Source: Asticcacaulis machinosus (GTDB lineage Bacteria; Pseudomonadota; Alphaproteobacteria; Caulobacterales; Caulobacteraceae). From it: 64,000 nucleotides of DNA. Below the pieces are notes generated by a model, which was not told where the DNA came from, made no database searches, and worked only from the letters and a program-made list of their open reading frames with translations. Shown piece after piece: positions 49,063-58,124 of this stretch. How positions within the stretch are numbered: position 1 is the stretch's first letter; the number at the start of each line of letters is the position of its first letter. Both the position numbers and the translations under genes were made by a program. The stretch is taken from assembly GCF_028550435.1 (NCBI RefSeq), contig NZ_JAQQKV010000001.1, positions 682,001-746,000 of the forward strand, read 5' to 3'.

Positions 49063-51175
49063 CGCTTCTTGGCGAAGCCCTGTATGCGTCCCGCATCTTC
49101 GACCAGATCGCGAACTGCTCCGCCTTTTCGTTGGATGGGTCAATCCTGTCAGCCAGCCAGAAGCGAAACCAGTCGATGTTTCGAGTGTAAGCAGCATACT
49201 GATGCCGGGGTTGAAACTTCATATGCGGCTCGTCCGGAAAGACATACATATCAACGGGCGTACCTGCGTGACGCATGGGTACAATAAAGTCGAGCATTTC
49301 CAGATATTCCTGCTCTGGCACCTGAGCCAGCAAGGGAACGCGCAAGCGGTCGATCTGAAGCGCCGGCGAAATCTCCTTCCAGCGTTCTGGTGTCTCTTCG
49401 GGCGCGCCCAGCCCCCAGGTCGCGCGCAGTTCGTCGCGAAACGCCTGATCGCGGAACCCGCGATACCAGTAGTAGCTTGGCGAAATGGCCGTAGAGGTAA
49501 CCGAAGCCGCCGCTAACAGGTCAGAATGCATCATGGTCCAATAGGTGACCTCGCTGCCAAAACTCAGCCCCCCCATGCCGACGCGGCAGCGGTCGATCTG
49601 GCCCTCTTTGCTGAGGCGATTGACGATGGCGCTGATGGCAGACGGTGCGCGATTGTAGCGCGTCAGGGCGTTTCGCGGCGACGGCGGCGGATTATTGATG
49701 CAGAGGCTGGCAACTCCTTGCGCCGCCAGAGCGGCGAACGGCCATTCGTCACCTAAGCCCCCGCGCAGGAACCCCCGGCACGTGTAGTAGTTGACGAAAA
49801 GCGGGGCGGGTCCCGTTCCGTCGGTCGCCGGATAATAGATACCGCTGTAGGCCTGACCCTCGTCACTCACCCAGTTGAGCGTTTCCGCGACAAGGGGCTT
49901 GCCCTCAAAGAGCCCCTGATTTGGGGCATCCAACATGGCCTTCCGGCGCCCCTGGCCATGGAAAGCCACCAATCTCGGCGGCGTGCGGGGATCGGCCTCC
50001 ACGCAGACGAGAACGGAATTGCCGACGGCGCACGGCGCTTCCGGCAAGCGACCGCCATTGAGTAAGCCGTTCGATCGGGCGACCCTGTCTACCCTGCCCG
50101 TATCCGGAAACCATCGGTAGACGCTCTGTGCGTTCGCGCGCGTGTAGTCCCGTGACGCGAAAACAACGGCCCGTCCGTCGGGCGTCCAGACGAGCCATTC
50201 CAGCATTCCTGCCGTACAGGCCACCGCGTCACATGACAAAGACATCCCCCGATTGTCTGTTACGACGAGACTGCGCGTTCGGGAGGACGCCATAACCGTC
50301 TCATTGGTTTGAGCGATAATTGCGGCGCGACGTCCCTGCCGTGATGTCACGGCCATGACTTCACCAGACAGCGCCGTGCTCGCGCTCACAACACCGGCCA
50401 GATCGCCTGAAACCTCGCTCCACGCACCGCTCTGCGTATCCAGACGCCGTACGACCGGCGGCTGATCCGCCAGTAGGGGGGCGCGATCCATCCACGACCC
50501 CGAGTAACGCACCGTCGACGGTTGTCCCGTTGTTAGGTTCGATCGGAATAAGGGCTGACCGATGGGAACGGATGCGTCAAGACGTACGCCTTGCGCATAT
50601 TGACGTGCTTCCTCGCGTGCGATCGCGTCGCGACTTGGGAAGAACGACGCTGTTACCCATCGGCCATCCTCACTCAGGCGGAAGTCCCGGAGATTTGCCC
50701 CCGCCCGTGTGACTTGTTCGCTCCGTGCCGTCGACACCTCGACTCGCCAGAGTTCGATCTCTCCTTTGAAGGCCGCCCGGTAATACAGAAAACGGCCGTC
50801 CGGCGACCACTGCGGGGCCTCAATCATAGACTGCCCCGCGCTATCGCGCAGTGGCCAACCCCCGTCACTCAGAGGGTGCCCTTCACCGCCCGCAACCCGC
50901 GCCACGTACCAGTGTGACTGGATGCTATTATCTTCTATGCGGGCCTGTTCCCGGCGATAGGCGACCCATTGCCCATCGAGGGACAGAGCTAGACCGGACA
51001 GGTCGACGACTTCGACCAAATCGCGTGCGGTTGCGTCCGCCAGAACGGGCCCCGCGCCCATCGCGACTATGGCCATCGCCATCAACGCCCCTGTGCAACA
51101 CTCCCCGCCCCACGCACAGGCGCGCAGGGAGGCATGGGAGCGGCGAACGCCGCTCCCTTTTCTGGCTTTATTCAT
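49031..51175 (-). CDS. lasso peptide isopeptidase (Atxe2-like)
   Basis: A 714-residue prolyl-oligopeptidase-family enzyme that opens the macrolactam of the cognate lasso peptide. A signal peptide (LMAMAIVAMGAGPVLADA) precedes a beta-propeller and the alpha/beta-hydrolase domain. Nucleophile Ser538 is in GMGGLSFGSE, His651 is in FPDEPHMKF, and a Glu at 621 or 623 (VPEQEYLE) stands where Atxe2 uses Glu instead of Asp. It would act in the periplasm after TonB-dependent uptake. It lies directly after the TonB receptor gene on the same strand. Confidence 0.9.
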   Translation of the reverse strand: MNKARKGSGVRRSHASLRACAWGGECCTGALMAMAIVAMGAGPVLADATARDLVEVVDLSGLALSLDGQWVAYRREQARIEDNSIQSHWYVARVAGGEGHPLSDGGWPLRDSAGQSMIEAPQWSPDGRFLYYRAAFKGEIELWRVEVSTARSEQVTRAGANLRDFRLSEDGRWVTASFFPSRDAIAREEARQYAQGVRLDASVPIGQPLFRSNLTTGQPSTVRYSGSWMDRAPLLADQPPVVRRLDTQSGAWSEVSGDLAGVVSASTALSGEVMAVTSRQGRRAAIIAQTNETVMASSRTRSLVVTDNRGMSLSCDAVACTAGMLEWLVWTPDGRAVVFASRDYTRANAQSVYRWFPDTGRVDRVARSNGLLNGGRLPEAPCAVGNSVLVCVEADPRTPPRLVAFHGQGRRKAMLDAPNQGLFEGKPLVAETLNWVSDEGQAYSGIYYPATDGTGPAPLFVNYYTCRGFLRGGLGDEWPFAALAAQGVASLCINNPPPSPRNALTRYNRAPSAISAIVNRLSKEGQIDRCRVGMGGLSFGSEVTYWTMMHSDLLAAASVTSTAISPSYYWYRGFRDQAFRDELRATWGLGAPEETPERWKEISPALQIDRLRVPLLAQVPEQEYLEMLDFIVPMRHAGTPVDMYVFPDEPHMKFQPRHQYAAYTRNIDWFRFWLADRIDPSNEKAEQFAIWSKMRDAYRASPRSVRSGCPTAAS

Positions 51176-51186
51176 GGGAGGCCCTT

Positions 51187-53736
51187 TTAGAAGCGCTTCT
51201 TCAGACTTAGGGCCACGTACCGACCAATGGCCGATGTGTTGGCGCTATCAAAGGCAATGCCCTCCTGCGTCAACGCCGGGCCATAGGCATAGGGTGGGTC
51301 ACGATCCAGCGCATTTTGTATCGAGAGGCTAATATCAACATCCGACAGGGCACGCGTCCCCTCCGGCCGCCAGACCAGTGTCAGGTCGACGGTGGTCCAT
51401 GACCCCACGTCACCATTGGGTGTGACGAAGGTATCGCGCGATCCCGCCACGTAGTTGACGATGGCCGTGGTTGTGAAGGTGCCCACTGACCATGTCGCCC
51501 CGCCCCGCGCGCGCGTTTTTGGCGGATTGAACACCGTTCCGGTCAATGTGCGTTCCGGCATCCCCTCCACCGTGACCTGAACGATATCTAGGCAGGTCGC
51601 ATTGACGAAAACCTCTAAAGTTTGATCGCCAATATCTACAGGTGCGCGGAACGAAAAATCTGTGCCCTCAATTTCCTGGCGACTGACATTGAGTTTCCGG
51701 TTGTCGGCCAGGGCTACAAGGGTGTTGGGATCATAGACCTGACCGCTATAGTTCGACAGGCGGCGCGATATGGCAATGGCATCGGCCTGTTGAGCCGGTG
51801 TCGGCGCCAGCGTCACGAATGGGGCATAGACTGGGTTGGACAATGCCTGCGTATACGGTGTGACCGGTGCCAGAACGCGGTCCGTGTAATCTATGCGGAA
51901 GCGCGACACCGATAAACGGGCACCCGACCACGCCTCTGGCGACCAGTCGGCACCAATGGTCCAGGTCTTGGCGCGCTCAGGCTTCAGATCGACATTGCCG
52001 CCAACGAGCAACATAGCCACCCCCGATGAGGCGGACCCCATAGTCTGCGCGCTGTACAGTAACGCGTTCACAGGACTGGCTAATTCGCTGAGCCCCGGCG
52101 CCTTGAAGGAGGTGCCGATAGAGCCACGAATAGCCAAATCGGGCACCGGGTGATAGCGGAACCCGTATTTGTAGGTCGAGGTCAGATCGTATCGATCGTA
52201 ATCCTCCACGCGGCTGGCCACCGTCAGGTCGAGACGGTTCAAACCGGTCCGATTCTCCGACGGTGCGACAACTGGAATGAGGGCCTCAGCATAGGCAAAC
52301 GAGACCTTGCGACGGAAATGGTCTACGGCTGGGGTGACCCGGCGATAATCCTCGTCACGATAGCCCGCACCTACAGCCAATTTAACAGGCCCACTTGGCA
52401 AGGTCAGAAGTGTGCCGGTCGCCGAGACCTCTCCGGATTTGAGAAGGGAACGGTAATAGTCCGTATATCCCACACCGCCCAGCGGCGCGTAACCATAAGA
52501 CCCGGCTCCGCGCGAAACGGTCACATCAGCCTTCAGGCTCCAGTCACCGCCCAGTCGCACATCGAGACCCGGTGCCAGCATGTAATTTCGGACATCGTTA
52601 AAACCGAGATAGGGGGTGCCCGTACGAGTATATTGGATTGTCGAGCCGGATTTATGCGCGTTGACCAGAGCGTCGACACTCAACTCGATGCGACTGGTAA
52701 GCCTGTAACCGCCATTGAGGAAGACCGATTTACGCTCAATCGGGCGCATCAGCGTATTGTATGGACCGGCATTGGCGGTAACTTTTCGATCCTGGGTCAG
52801 GATTTCGTCCTGATTAGAATAGTCGAGGTGCACGAGGGCATGCCCCCTCTCCCCGACCCGCCCGATGAGCAGCGTGTAGTTTTGCTCGAAGTCGCCGCCT
52901 TGCGTGGCGGCCCCCAGACGTGCCCCAATTTCTGCGCCGTCATAATCTTTGCGTATGATGAAGTTGGCGACACCGGCCACAGCGTCCGAGCCATAGAGGG
53001 CGGACGCCCCATCGGTGACGATTTCCACGCGCGCCAGCGCTGAAAGCGGAATGCCGGTGATATCGCTGCCGCCGTAGGGTCCAACGGCGGCCAGACGGTG
53101 CCCGTTGACCAAGACGAGATTGGCGTCGGTACCGAGCCCGCGCAGATTTATGGTTGAGGCATTGAACGTGTTGTTATTGGTGTCGATTGGACTTTGCATC
53201 ATGCCCGGATTCTGGCCACCGGCGAAGGTCTGCGGCAGGCTGCGGATCAGATCACCGGTCTGGCTGTAACCTGACCGCTCAATGTCCTTGCGTGACACGA
53301 CGTGTACAGGCGAGGTTGGATAGGCGTCCTGAATGCGGGTGCCTGTTACCACAACTTCGGTGGGTTCTTCGACGGCGGCGTCACCGATTGCACTGGCTTG
53401 CCTCTCCGACACCTTTAAATAAATAGCGCTATCGGATTCGGAGGCCACGACGAAGCGGGTATTGGCCAAAAGAAACGCCAGCGCTTCTGCCCGCGTGAAG
53501 TTGCCATTCACCGCTGGCGCCGTGGTTTTGGCCGCCTCGCTGTAATCAAACATGATGGCGACGCCAGACTGACGCGCATATTCATTTAACGCCGACGCCG
53601 TCGATCTGGCTTCGATGTGATAGGCGCGTTTGCCATCGTCGGCTCCCGCGCAAGACGCAGATAGCACAACCATTCCAGCGGCAAGCGCCCAGGCCGAGGT
53701 GCGAGTGGCCCAAAAGGAACGCGATTTTACATACAT
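51187..53736 (-). CDS. TonB-dependent receptor with N-terminal STN signalling domain
   Basis: An 849-residue outer-membrane transducer. A signal peptide (about 1-32) is followed by a Secretin/TonB N-terminal domain (YHIEARSTASALNEYARQSGVAIMFDYS), the TonB box region VVVTGTRI, a plug, and a long beta-barrel ending in the usual aromatic residue (LKKRF). The STN domain would signal to the FecR protein encoded next. In lasso clusters such receptors are believed to re-import the secreted peptide, here passing it to the isopeptidase 11 bases downstream. Confidence 0.93.
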   Translation of the reverse strand: MYVKSRSFWATRTSAWALAAGMVVLSASCAGADDGKRAYHIEARSTASALNEYARQSGVAIMFDYSEAAKTTAPAVNGNFTRAEALAFLLANTRFVVASESDSAIYLKVSERQASAIGDAAVEEPTEVVVTGTRIQDAYPTSPVHVVSRKDIERSGYSQTGDLIRSLPQTFAGGQNPGMMQSPIDTNNNTFNASTINLRGLGTDANLVLVNGHRLAAVGPYGGSDITGIPLSALARVEIVTDGASALYGSDAVAGVANFIIRKDYDGAEIGARLGAATQGGDFEQNYTLLIGRVGERGHALVHLDYSNQDEILTQDRKVTANAGPYNTLMRPIERKSVFLNGGYRLTSRIELSVDALVNAHKSGSTIQYTRTGTPYLGFNDVRNYMLAPGLDVRLGGDWSLKADVTVSRGAGSYGYAPLGGVGYTDYYRSLLKSGEVSATGTLLTLPSGPVKLAVGAGYRDEDYRRVTPAVDHFRRKVSFAYAEALIPVVAPSENRTGLNRLDLTVASRVEDYDRYDLTSTYKYGFRYHPVPDLAIRGSIGTSFKAPGLSELASPVNALLYSAQTMGSASSGVAMLLVGGNVDLKPERAKTWTIGADWSPEAWSGARLSVSRFRIDYTDRVLAPVTPYTQALSNPVYAPFVTLAPTPAQQADAIAISRRLSNYSGQVYDPNTLVALADNRKLNVSRQEIEGTDFSFRAPVDIGDQTLEVFVNATCLDIVQVTVEGMPERTLTGTVFNPPKTRARGGATWSVGTFTTTAIVNYVAGSRDTFVTPNGDVGSWTTVDLTLVWRPEGTRALSDVDISLSIQNALDRDPPYAYGPALTQEGIAFDSANTSAIGRYVALSLKKRF

Positions 53737-53851
53737 GAACTTATCCCCTCAGATGTACGTCACTTTCGTGACAGGCGGCCGTTATGCGAACGGGCGAGCC
53801 TCATCCCTAATTGAGAGAGTAAGATTTAATCCCTAGACGGACAAATACGTT

Positions 53852-54787
53852 TTATCGAGAAAGTATGATGCTGTGGCTTTCATGCGCCACATGGATACCG
53901 AAGGACGCTTCCAAACCGGCGAGAAGTTTTGAGGGATCGTGATTGGCGAACCGCCCCCCCATGGTGATACCGCCCAGCTCTGGGTTGGCGATGATAATTT
54001 TTTTGTCGAGATAGCGATTATACTCCTCAACGACTTCGCTCAGGACCTGACCATTCAGAACCAGCTCGTCGTTTCGCCATCCCGTCAAGAAGTCCATATC
54101 GTTCGACGATACCGGCCGCACCCGCCCCGCCCCATGCGTCACGATCGCGGCCTGCCTCGGTGCAATTTTCACCAGAGGCGTGCCCCCGCCAGCAATCGTC
54201 GCGGTGCCGGACAGACTTATCAAATCCAGAGAGGTGTCGCGCAGTCGGGCGATATATTCCCCAGGAGCCAAATCAGCGGCGTGCTTCCCGGCCTGCAAGC
54301 GTAACGCCTTGGTGTTCGGCGCGATCTGTATGGCGATTTCACCCCGTTTCAGCCACAGATCACGGTGCCCCTCCGTCAGCCGCCACTCCACCTGCGTGTC
54401 GGTATTAAGTTCGAGTAGGCTTCCATCGGGAAACTTCACAGCTTTACGTTCACCCACCACCGTCTCGGCGCGGACGCGACCGCTGCCGAAGTTCACGGCT
54501 ACCGCGCCTAGGGCCACCATGGCGACGACACCTGCGGCGATGCGGCCAGACGTCAAAATCGTTCGACGCGTAGGCTGGGGCAAAGGTTCGACTGGGGCGG
54601 TCAGCCCCCGAAGTTTTTCCAACTGGCGCATGGAGGCATAGACACGGGCGAAGGCAGCGGCGTTGCGCGGATCGGCCGCGCGCCAAGCTTCGAACTCAGC
54701 GTGATCCCCCTCACCGCTGTCCATGCGCGCAAACCACTGCGCGGCGATCTCAGAGAGTTCGTCGATGGTGGAAGCTTCCGATGTCAT
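53852..54787 (-). CDS. fecR: FecR-type anti-sigma factor
   Basis: A 311-residue FecR family inner-membrane regulator. The N-terminal DUF4880 region (EIAAQWFARMDSGEGDHAEFEAWRAADPRNAAAF) binds the sigma factor. A membrane helix (ILTSGRIAAGVVAMVALGAVAVNF) follows at about 75-98, then the FecR domain (AVKFPDGSLLELNTDTQVEWRLTEGHRDLWLKRGE) and a C-terminal STN-like tail (GQVLSEVVEEYNRYLDKKIIIA). It relays receptor occupancy to the ECF sigma factor encoded 76 bases upstream. Confidence 0.92.
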   Translation of the reverse strand: MTSEASTIDELSEIAAQWFARMDSGEGDHAEFEAWRAADPRNAAAFARVYASMRQLEKLRGLTAPVEPLPQPTRRTILTSGRIAAGVVAMVALGAVAVNFGSGRVRAETVVGERKAVKFPDGSLLELNTDTQVEWRLTEGHRDLWLKRGEIAIQIAPNTKALRLQAGKHAADLAPGEYIARLRDTSLDLISLSGTATIAGGGTPLVKIAPRQAAIVTHGAGRVRPVSSNDMDFLTGWRNDELVLNGQVLSEVVEEYNRYLDKKIIIANPELGGITMGGRFANHDPSKLLAGLEASFGIHVAHESHSIILSR

Positions 54788-54863
54788 GCGATTGTCATTC
54801 CGCTCAGCCCAAGGATACGCTTAGGTGTTTCTACCGGAGCATAGTTCAATTTTAAGCGGTAGT

Positions 54864-55547
54864 CTAATCGACGTCTCGAACGATCTTGCGCTTTCCGCCA
54901 CTAAGCGCAAAGCCCCCTCCCCCTAGTGTGTCCACGCCTTCAAAGCCAGCGTCCATCATGGCCTGATTGAAGAGAAACGCCCCTCGAGCGATATGGTAGT
55001 CAACCCCCTTGACCGTCAGGCCCAGTCGGTGGGCAATTTCCTTCACAGACAGCCCATCAAGTCTGCGCATGAGCAGAACGCGCCGCGTCATGTCTGGCAA
55101 GGTGTTGATCGCGTCCAGGCCGGCGCGAACCTGCTCGCGAACGGACACTGCTTCAAATCCATCAAGGCTCTGCGTTGCGAATTCCAGCGTTTCGACATCG
55201 GGTAAGGCCCGCATCGAAACGATTTTGGATCGGCGGATACGGTCGACGCCGCGCGTCAGGACCGCTCGCATCACCCACGTGTGCGGCCTCTTGGTGGACC
55301 GCCACGTCTCACCTGTGAGCAACTCCGCATAGACGTCATGCAGCAGATCGCGAGCTGCCTCCTCTTCGCCCATCAAGCGCTTTGCTAACCAAAGGTACTG
55401 GCGCTCGTACGGCACGACGAAATCGGCAAACCAGCGGTCAACATCACGAATCCAAGGCAATTCCTGAGCCGCAGAACTATAGCGACGCTGCAACACTTGC
55501 ACGAGCCGATCATCTTGAATCGCAGAATTTGGTCCCGGAGGCTTCAC
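54864..55547 (-). CDS. fecI: ECF (FecI-type) RNA polymerase sigma factor
   Basis: A 227-residue ECF sigma factor. Region 2 is visible at YLWLAKRLMGEEEAARDLLHDVYAELL and region 4 at LPDMTRRVLLMRRLDGLSVKEIAHRLGLTVKGVDYHIARG. The C-terminus is extended by about 30 residues. It is first in the sigma-FecR-TonB receptor-isopeptidase order, so its target promoters probably include that of the receptor. It reads away from the XRE regulator genes. Confidence 0.92.
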   Translation of the reverse strand: MKPPGPNSAIQDDRLVQVLQRRYSSAAQELPWIRDVDRWFADFVVPYERQYLWLAKRLMGEEEAARDLLHDVYAELLTGETWRSTKRPHTWVMRAVLTRGVDRIRRSKIVSMRALPDVETLEFATQSLDGFEAVSVREQVRAGLDAINTLPDMTRRVLLMRRLDGLSVKEIAHRLGLTVKGVDYHIARGAFLFNQAMMDAGFEGVDTLGGGGFALSGGKRKIVRDVD

Positions 55548-55681
55548 TTTTTCACTCAGAAACTAAATGCACTTTCTAAAAATGTGACATTTTATCACTG
55601 AATGCGCAATTGATTTCCGCATTATAATTAAGCGAAATTCACTTCAATTTATTTATTTGTGAAATTGAACAACCATGAGGC

Positions 55682-56020
55682 ATGGGAAATGATTTAATGT
55701 CTAGATTTGGAGCTTTACTCGCTGCACATCGCAGGGACAAAGATCTCACGCAGGCTGAACTAGCTGAAAAAGTCGGCTTGACGCGCGAAATGATCGGTTT
55801 AATCGAGACCGGGAAACATGGGACTAACTTCCTAAACATCGAACTTATTTGCTCGAAACTTGAAATTGACTATTCCGAATTGTTTAGTCTCAACGTCTCA
55901 AATCCCGTGGTGGGAGATCCGAAGCTACAATCTATCCTACTGCGGCTAGTCAATTTGCCCGACTCCGATTTGGATTGGGTGGAGAATGTGCTCGAAGTCG
56001 TGTTGACAAGAAGACAGTGA
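55682..56020 (+). CDS. XRE-family regulator, copy 1
   Basis: A 112-residue protein with an N-terminal Cro/CI HTH (FGALLAAHRRDKDLTQAELAEKVGLTREMIGLIETGKHG) and a C-terminal helical part. It is a close paralogue of the gene at 56168, aligning from first to last residue (ending VLTRRQ versus VLTRRT). The ATG at 55682 is chosen because it aligns with the paralogue start. Its upstream region also shares TTCCGCAT(A)AT-rich sequence with that gene. It is somewhat more AT-rich than its neighbours. The targets are unknown. Confidence 0.85.
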   Translation: MGNDLMSRFGALLAAHRRDKDLTQAELAEKVGLTREMIGLIETGKHGTNFLNIELICSKLEIDYSELFSLNVSNPVVGDPKLQSILLRLVNLPDSDLDWVENVLEVVLTRRQ

Positions 56021-56167
56021 AAGGCGTTGCAATCGGCTCTTCAGAAGTGGCATGCGCATTATAAAAATCGACAAATTAAATGCACACGCGCACTCTACTT
56101 CCGCATAATAATTATAAGGAAACCAGATTAATTTCAATGGTTTGATTTTCCGCTTACCCAAGTAGAT

Positions 56168-56506
56168 ATGTCTAGTGAACTTGCGGATAGATTCGGCTCA
56201 TTACTAGCCGCCCATCGGAAACGAAAAGGCATGTCTCAAGCTGAGTTGGCTGAAGCGGCTGGTTTAAGTAGAGATATGATCGGCCGTATGGAAACCGGTA
56301 GGTCGGGTGCGAGATTTCCAAACATAGAACGGCTATGCGCGGCACTAGATATAGATGTCGGTGAACTCTTCAGCATCGCATCCAATAACCCAGTAGTCGA
56401 AAATCCAAAGTTACAGACAATCATGCTTCGCCTTGCAAAGATGTCCGATACGGATCTGGATTGGGTCAGTGGCGTGCTGGATAGCGTTCTTACACGGCGC
56501 ACGTAG
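56168..56506 (+). CDS. XRE-family regulator, copy 2
   Basis: A 112-residue Cro/CI-type regulator (FGSLLAAHRKRKGMSQAELAEAAGLSRDMIGRMETGRSG), paralogous to the preceding gene along its full length, including the conserved ending DPKL/NPKLQ..LRL....DTDLDWV..VL..VLTRR. It lies 147 bases downstream in the same direction, so a tandem duplication with later divergence is likely. The two could form heterodimers. The dimerisation and ligand regions are not recognised. Confidence 0.85.
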   Translation: MSSELADRFGSLLAAHRKRKGMSQAELAEAAGLSRDMIGRMETGRSGARFPNIERLCAALDIDVGELFSIASNNPVVENPKLQTIMLRLAKMSDTDLDWVSGVLDSVLTRRT

Positions 56507-56543
56507 GTTGCGGATTACAAAGACAGCTATCGGGAGGCTTCCC

Positions 56544-57143
56544 TCATTTAATTAAATCGCTGTAGGCCCCGTCAATCATGCTCCGGGAATAGGCGAGCAG
56601 TCGTCGCACCCTTAGCCGCATATAATCCGAACCATCCGCCCACTCGTCCGCAGCGCTTTCTCCGAACAGAGCGATGGCAATATCACGCTGACTGGCACCT
56701 GCGGTGTAACCGTCGTACGCGCGTAAAGCGTGAACCCACCGCTCGGCTTTGGTTTCCATGGGATAGAGCTTCTGCACGAACCTGCCCTGCTGGTGTAACC
56801 CCACCAGTCGACGTAGGCTCATAATCCGGGGTTCCAAGTGCTTGAACCCGGACAGTGCGTAGCGAAGGTATACCGGCCCCGACAAAACCGAACCTTCGAG
56901 AACAAAGAGCTGAAGGTGGCGAACGCCATCGGTCAACAGCACCACCTCAAAGCCTTCTTCGAGTATCAGGACGTTGGCCAAGCCCCCATACTGGTGCAAG
57001 TCAAAAGCATTTTCTGCGCTGTAGGCTGGCAGCGTGCGCACCAAAAGAACCGATCTATCCCAGTCCGGTCGCCAGAACACACGCGCCGTATCACCAAAGG
57101 ACACCTCATCCAATGCGAAAGGATACCCCCCATTGGCCGGCAT
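56544..57143 (-). CDS. DUF2285 protein (3' part of a split gene)
   Basis: A 199-residue DUF2285 protein: VLLVRTLPAYSAENAFDLHQYGGLANVLILEEGFEVVLL, then the DUF2285 pattern RLVGLHQQGRF... RWVHALRAYDGYTAGASQRDIAIALFGE...DYMRLRVRRLLAYSRSMIDGAY. The family is common on alphaproteobacterial elements and may be a DNA-binding regulator or replication accessory. The usual N-terminal DUF6499 region is present just upstream, but in another frame (57106-57348), so the natural gene is probably broken near 57125 or the start at 57143 is a new one. Confidence 0.7.
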   Translation of the reverse strand: MPANGGYPFALDEVSFGDTARVFWRPDWDRSVLLVRTLPAYSAENAFDLHQYGGLANVLILEEGFEVVLLTDGVRHLQLFVLEGSVLSGPVYLRYALSGFKHLEPRIMSLRRLVGLHQQGRFVQKLYPMETKAERWVHALRAYDGYTAGASQRDIAIALFGESAADEWADGSDYMRLRVRRLLAYSRSMIDGAYSDLIK

Positions 57144-57348
57144 CTACGGCCGACCGTGCACGAACTACTCTGACCCCGCGCTGCTGGGGGAAGCTAATGG
57201 GAGGCATCTCGCTTTGCGGTCGTTCCCGATAACGAGGGTTTCGCCTAAGCCATGCCCACGCCCAGCCAACCCTATCCATTTCGACAAGCGGCCGGTAGGC
57301 GGCCCCGTCCCTCCACTGATCAGCGCACGTCATCATCCGCAACTCCAT
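57106..57348 (-). pseudogene. DUF6499-type N-terminal region, out of frame with DUF2285
   Basis: Eighty codons encode the DUF6499 pattern ADQWRDGAAYRPLVEMDRVGWAWAWLRRNPRYR and then run into AGQWGVSFRIG and a stop. In full-length relatives this region joins directly to the DUF2285 part through a WGL/F-like segment; here the same DNA read in the next frame gives that segment (ANGGYPFALDEVSFG). One frameshift near 57110-57140 would unite the two. Error in the sequence cannot be ruled out. Confidence 0.6.
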
Positions 57349-57379
57349 GCCTACTGCGTTGACCGCGTTTAGGTAATTT

Positions 57380-57580
57380 GTTCACCATAAGTATGATAAT
57401 GCCGTTTACGGCATTTAAGAAATGATTTTATCCACAGGTCACGCTGTTATTCACAAACACCCTTAATGTTTGTGACAATGCCACAGTCAGAAATGTACCC
57501 GCGATAGGGGGTGCGGCTGACTGAAAGCCCGAAAAAAGACTCCCGATTTTCGAGATATCGAGATATCGAGATTGGATGAG
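57380..57580. other. origin-like intergenic region with DnaA-box matches
   Basis: Upstream of the DUF6499/DUF2285 gene lies an AT-rich region with a perfect palindrome AATGCCGT-TT-ACGGCATT at 57398-57415, an exact DnaA box TTATCCACA at 57428-57436, and a near match TTATTCACA at 57447-57455, in the same orientation and 19 bases apart. A short direct repeat of GATATCGA follows at about 57555-57572. The combination could be a replication origin or regulator region. No replication initiator gene stands beside it, so function is uncertain. Confidence 0.4.
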
Positions 57581-57722
57581 AACTTCTCAGCAACTTTCTG
57601 TCTAACCACGGATTTCGATCTAGGAAATAGCGCACTTACTGCCATGCGCCAGAAGCAGTCACCAAGCCAAACCGCAAACTCCCATGATCAGACGCCTCGG
57701 CATATGATCCTTCGTGGCCCAG

Positions 57723-58124
57723 TTATGTCGCGGACATGTTCGCGAACACTTCCTTGGCCGCAAACAGCCCGTTGAGCGCCGCTGGGAAACCGGCATAAAC
57801 CGCCATCTGCATGATGATCTCGGTGATTTCGTCCCGTGACAGTCCGACGTTCAGGCCCGCCTCGATATGTACTTTCAGTTGGGGAGCAGCGTTGCCCATG
57901 GCCGTCAGCGCTGCGATGGTAGCAATCTCTCGGGCGCGCAGATCGAGTCCGGGGCGGCTGTAGATATCTCCGAACGGGAACTCGATCAGATAGGTCGCAA
58001 AGTCGGGCGCTATATCTGCAAGCGAGGCGACGACGTTCTCTCCGGCCTGGCCGTCGATATCAGCGAACGCGCGCTGCCCGCGTTCCAGTCGGCTTTCGTC
58101 GGCGCTCTGGTGGTGTTGCGTCAA
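57723..58124 (-). CDS. carboxymuconolactone decarboxylase-like (AhpD-fold) protein
   Basis: A 133-residue CMD family protein: FATYLIEFPFGDIYSRPGLDLRAREIATIAALTAMGNAAPQLKVHIEAGLNVGLSRDEITEIIMQMAVYAGFPAALNGLFAAKEVF. The family includes gamma-carboxymuconolactone decarboxylases and peroxidase-like AhpD enzymes. It lacks the CxxC of AhpD peroxidases, so a decarboxylase/isomerase-like or unknown role is likelier. Its start lies inside the MerR gene (65-base overlap), and the pair is under a MerR-type promoter. Confidence 0.85.
   Translation of the reverse strand: MTQHHQSADESRLERGQRAFADIDGQAGENVVASLADIAPDFATYLIEFPFGDIYSRPGLDLRAREIATIAALTAMGNAAPQLKVHIEAGLNVGLSRDEITEIIMQMAVYAGFPAALNGLFAAKEVFANMSAT

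Noticed and set aside
52150-53043. A 297-codon plus-strand open frame
   Set aside because: It is antisense to the TonB receptor barrel and has no recognisable family or ribosome site.
57447-57635. A 62-codon minus-strand frame in the origin-like patch
   Set aside because: It has no ribosome site, spans the DnaA-box and repeat region, and resembles no known protein. I looked for a Rep fragment here and found none.
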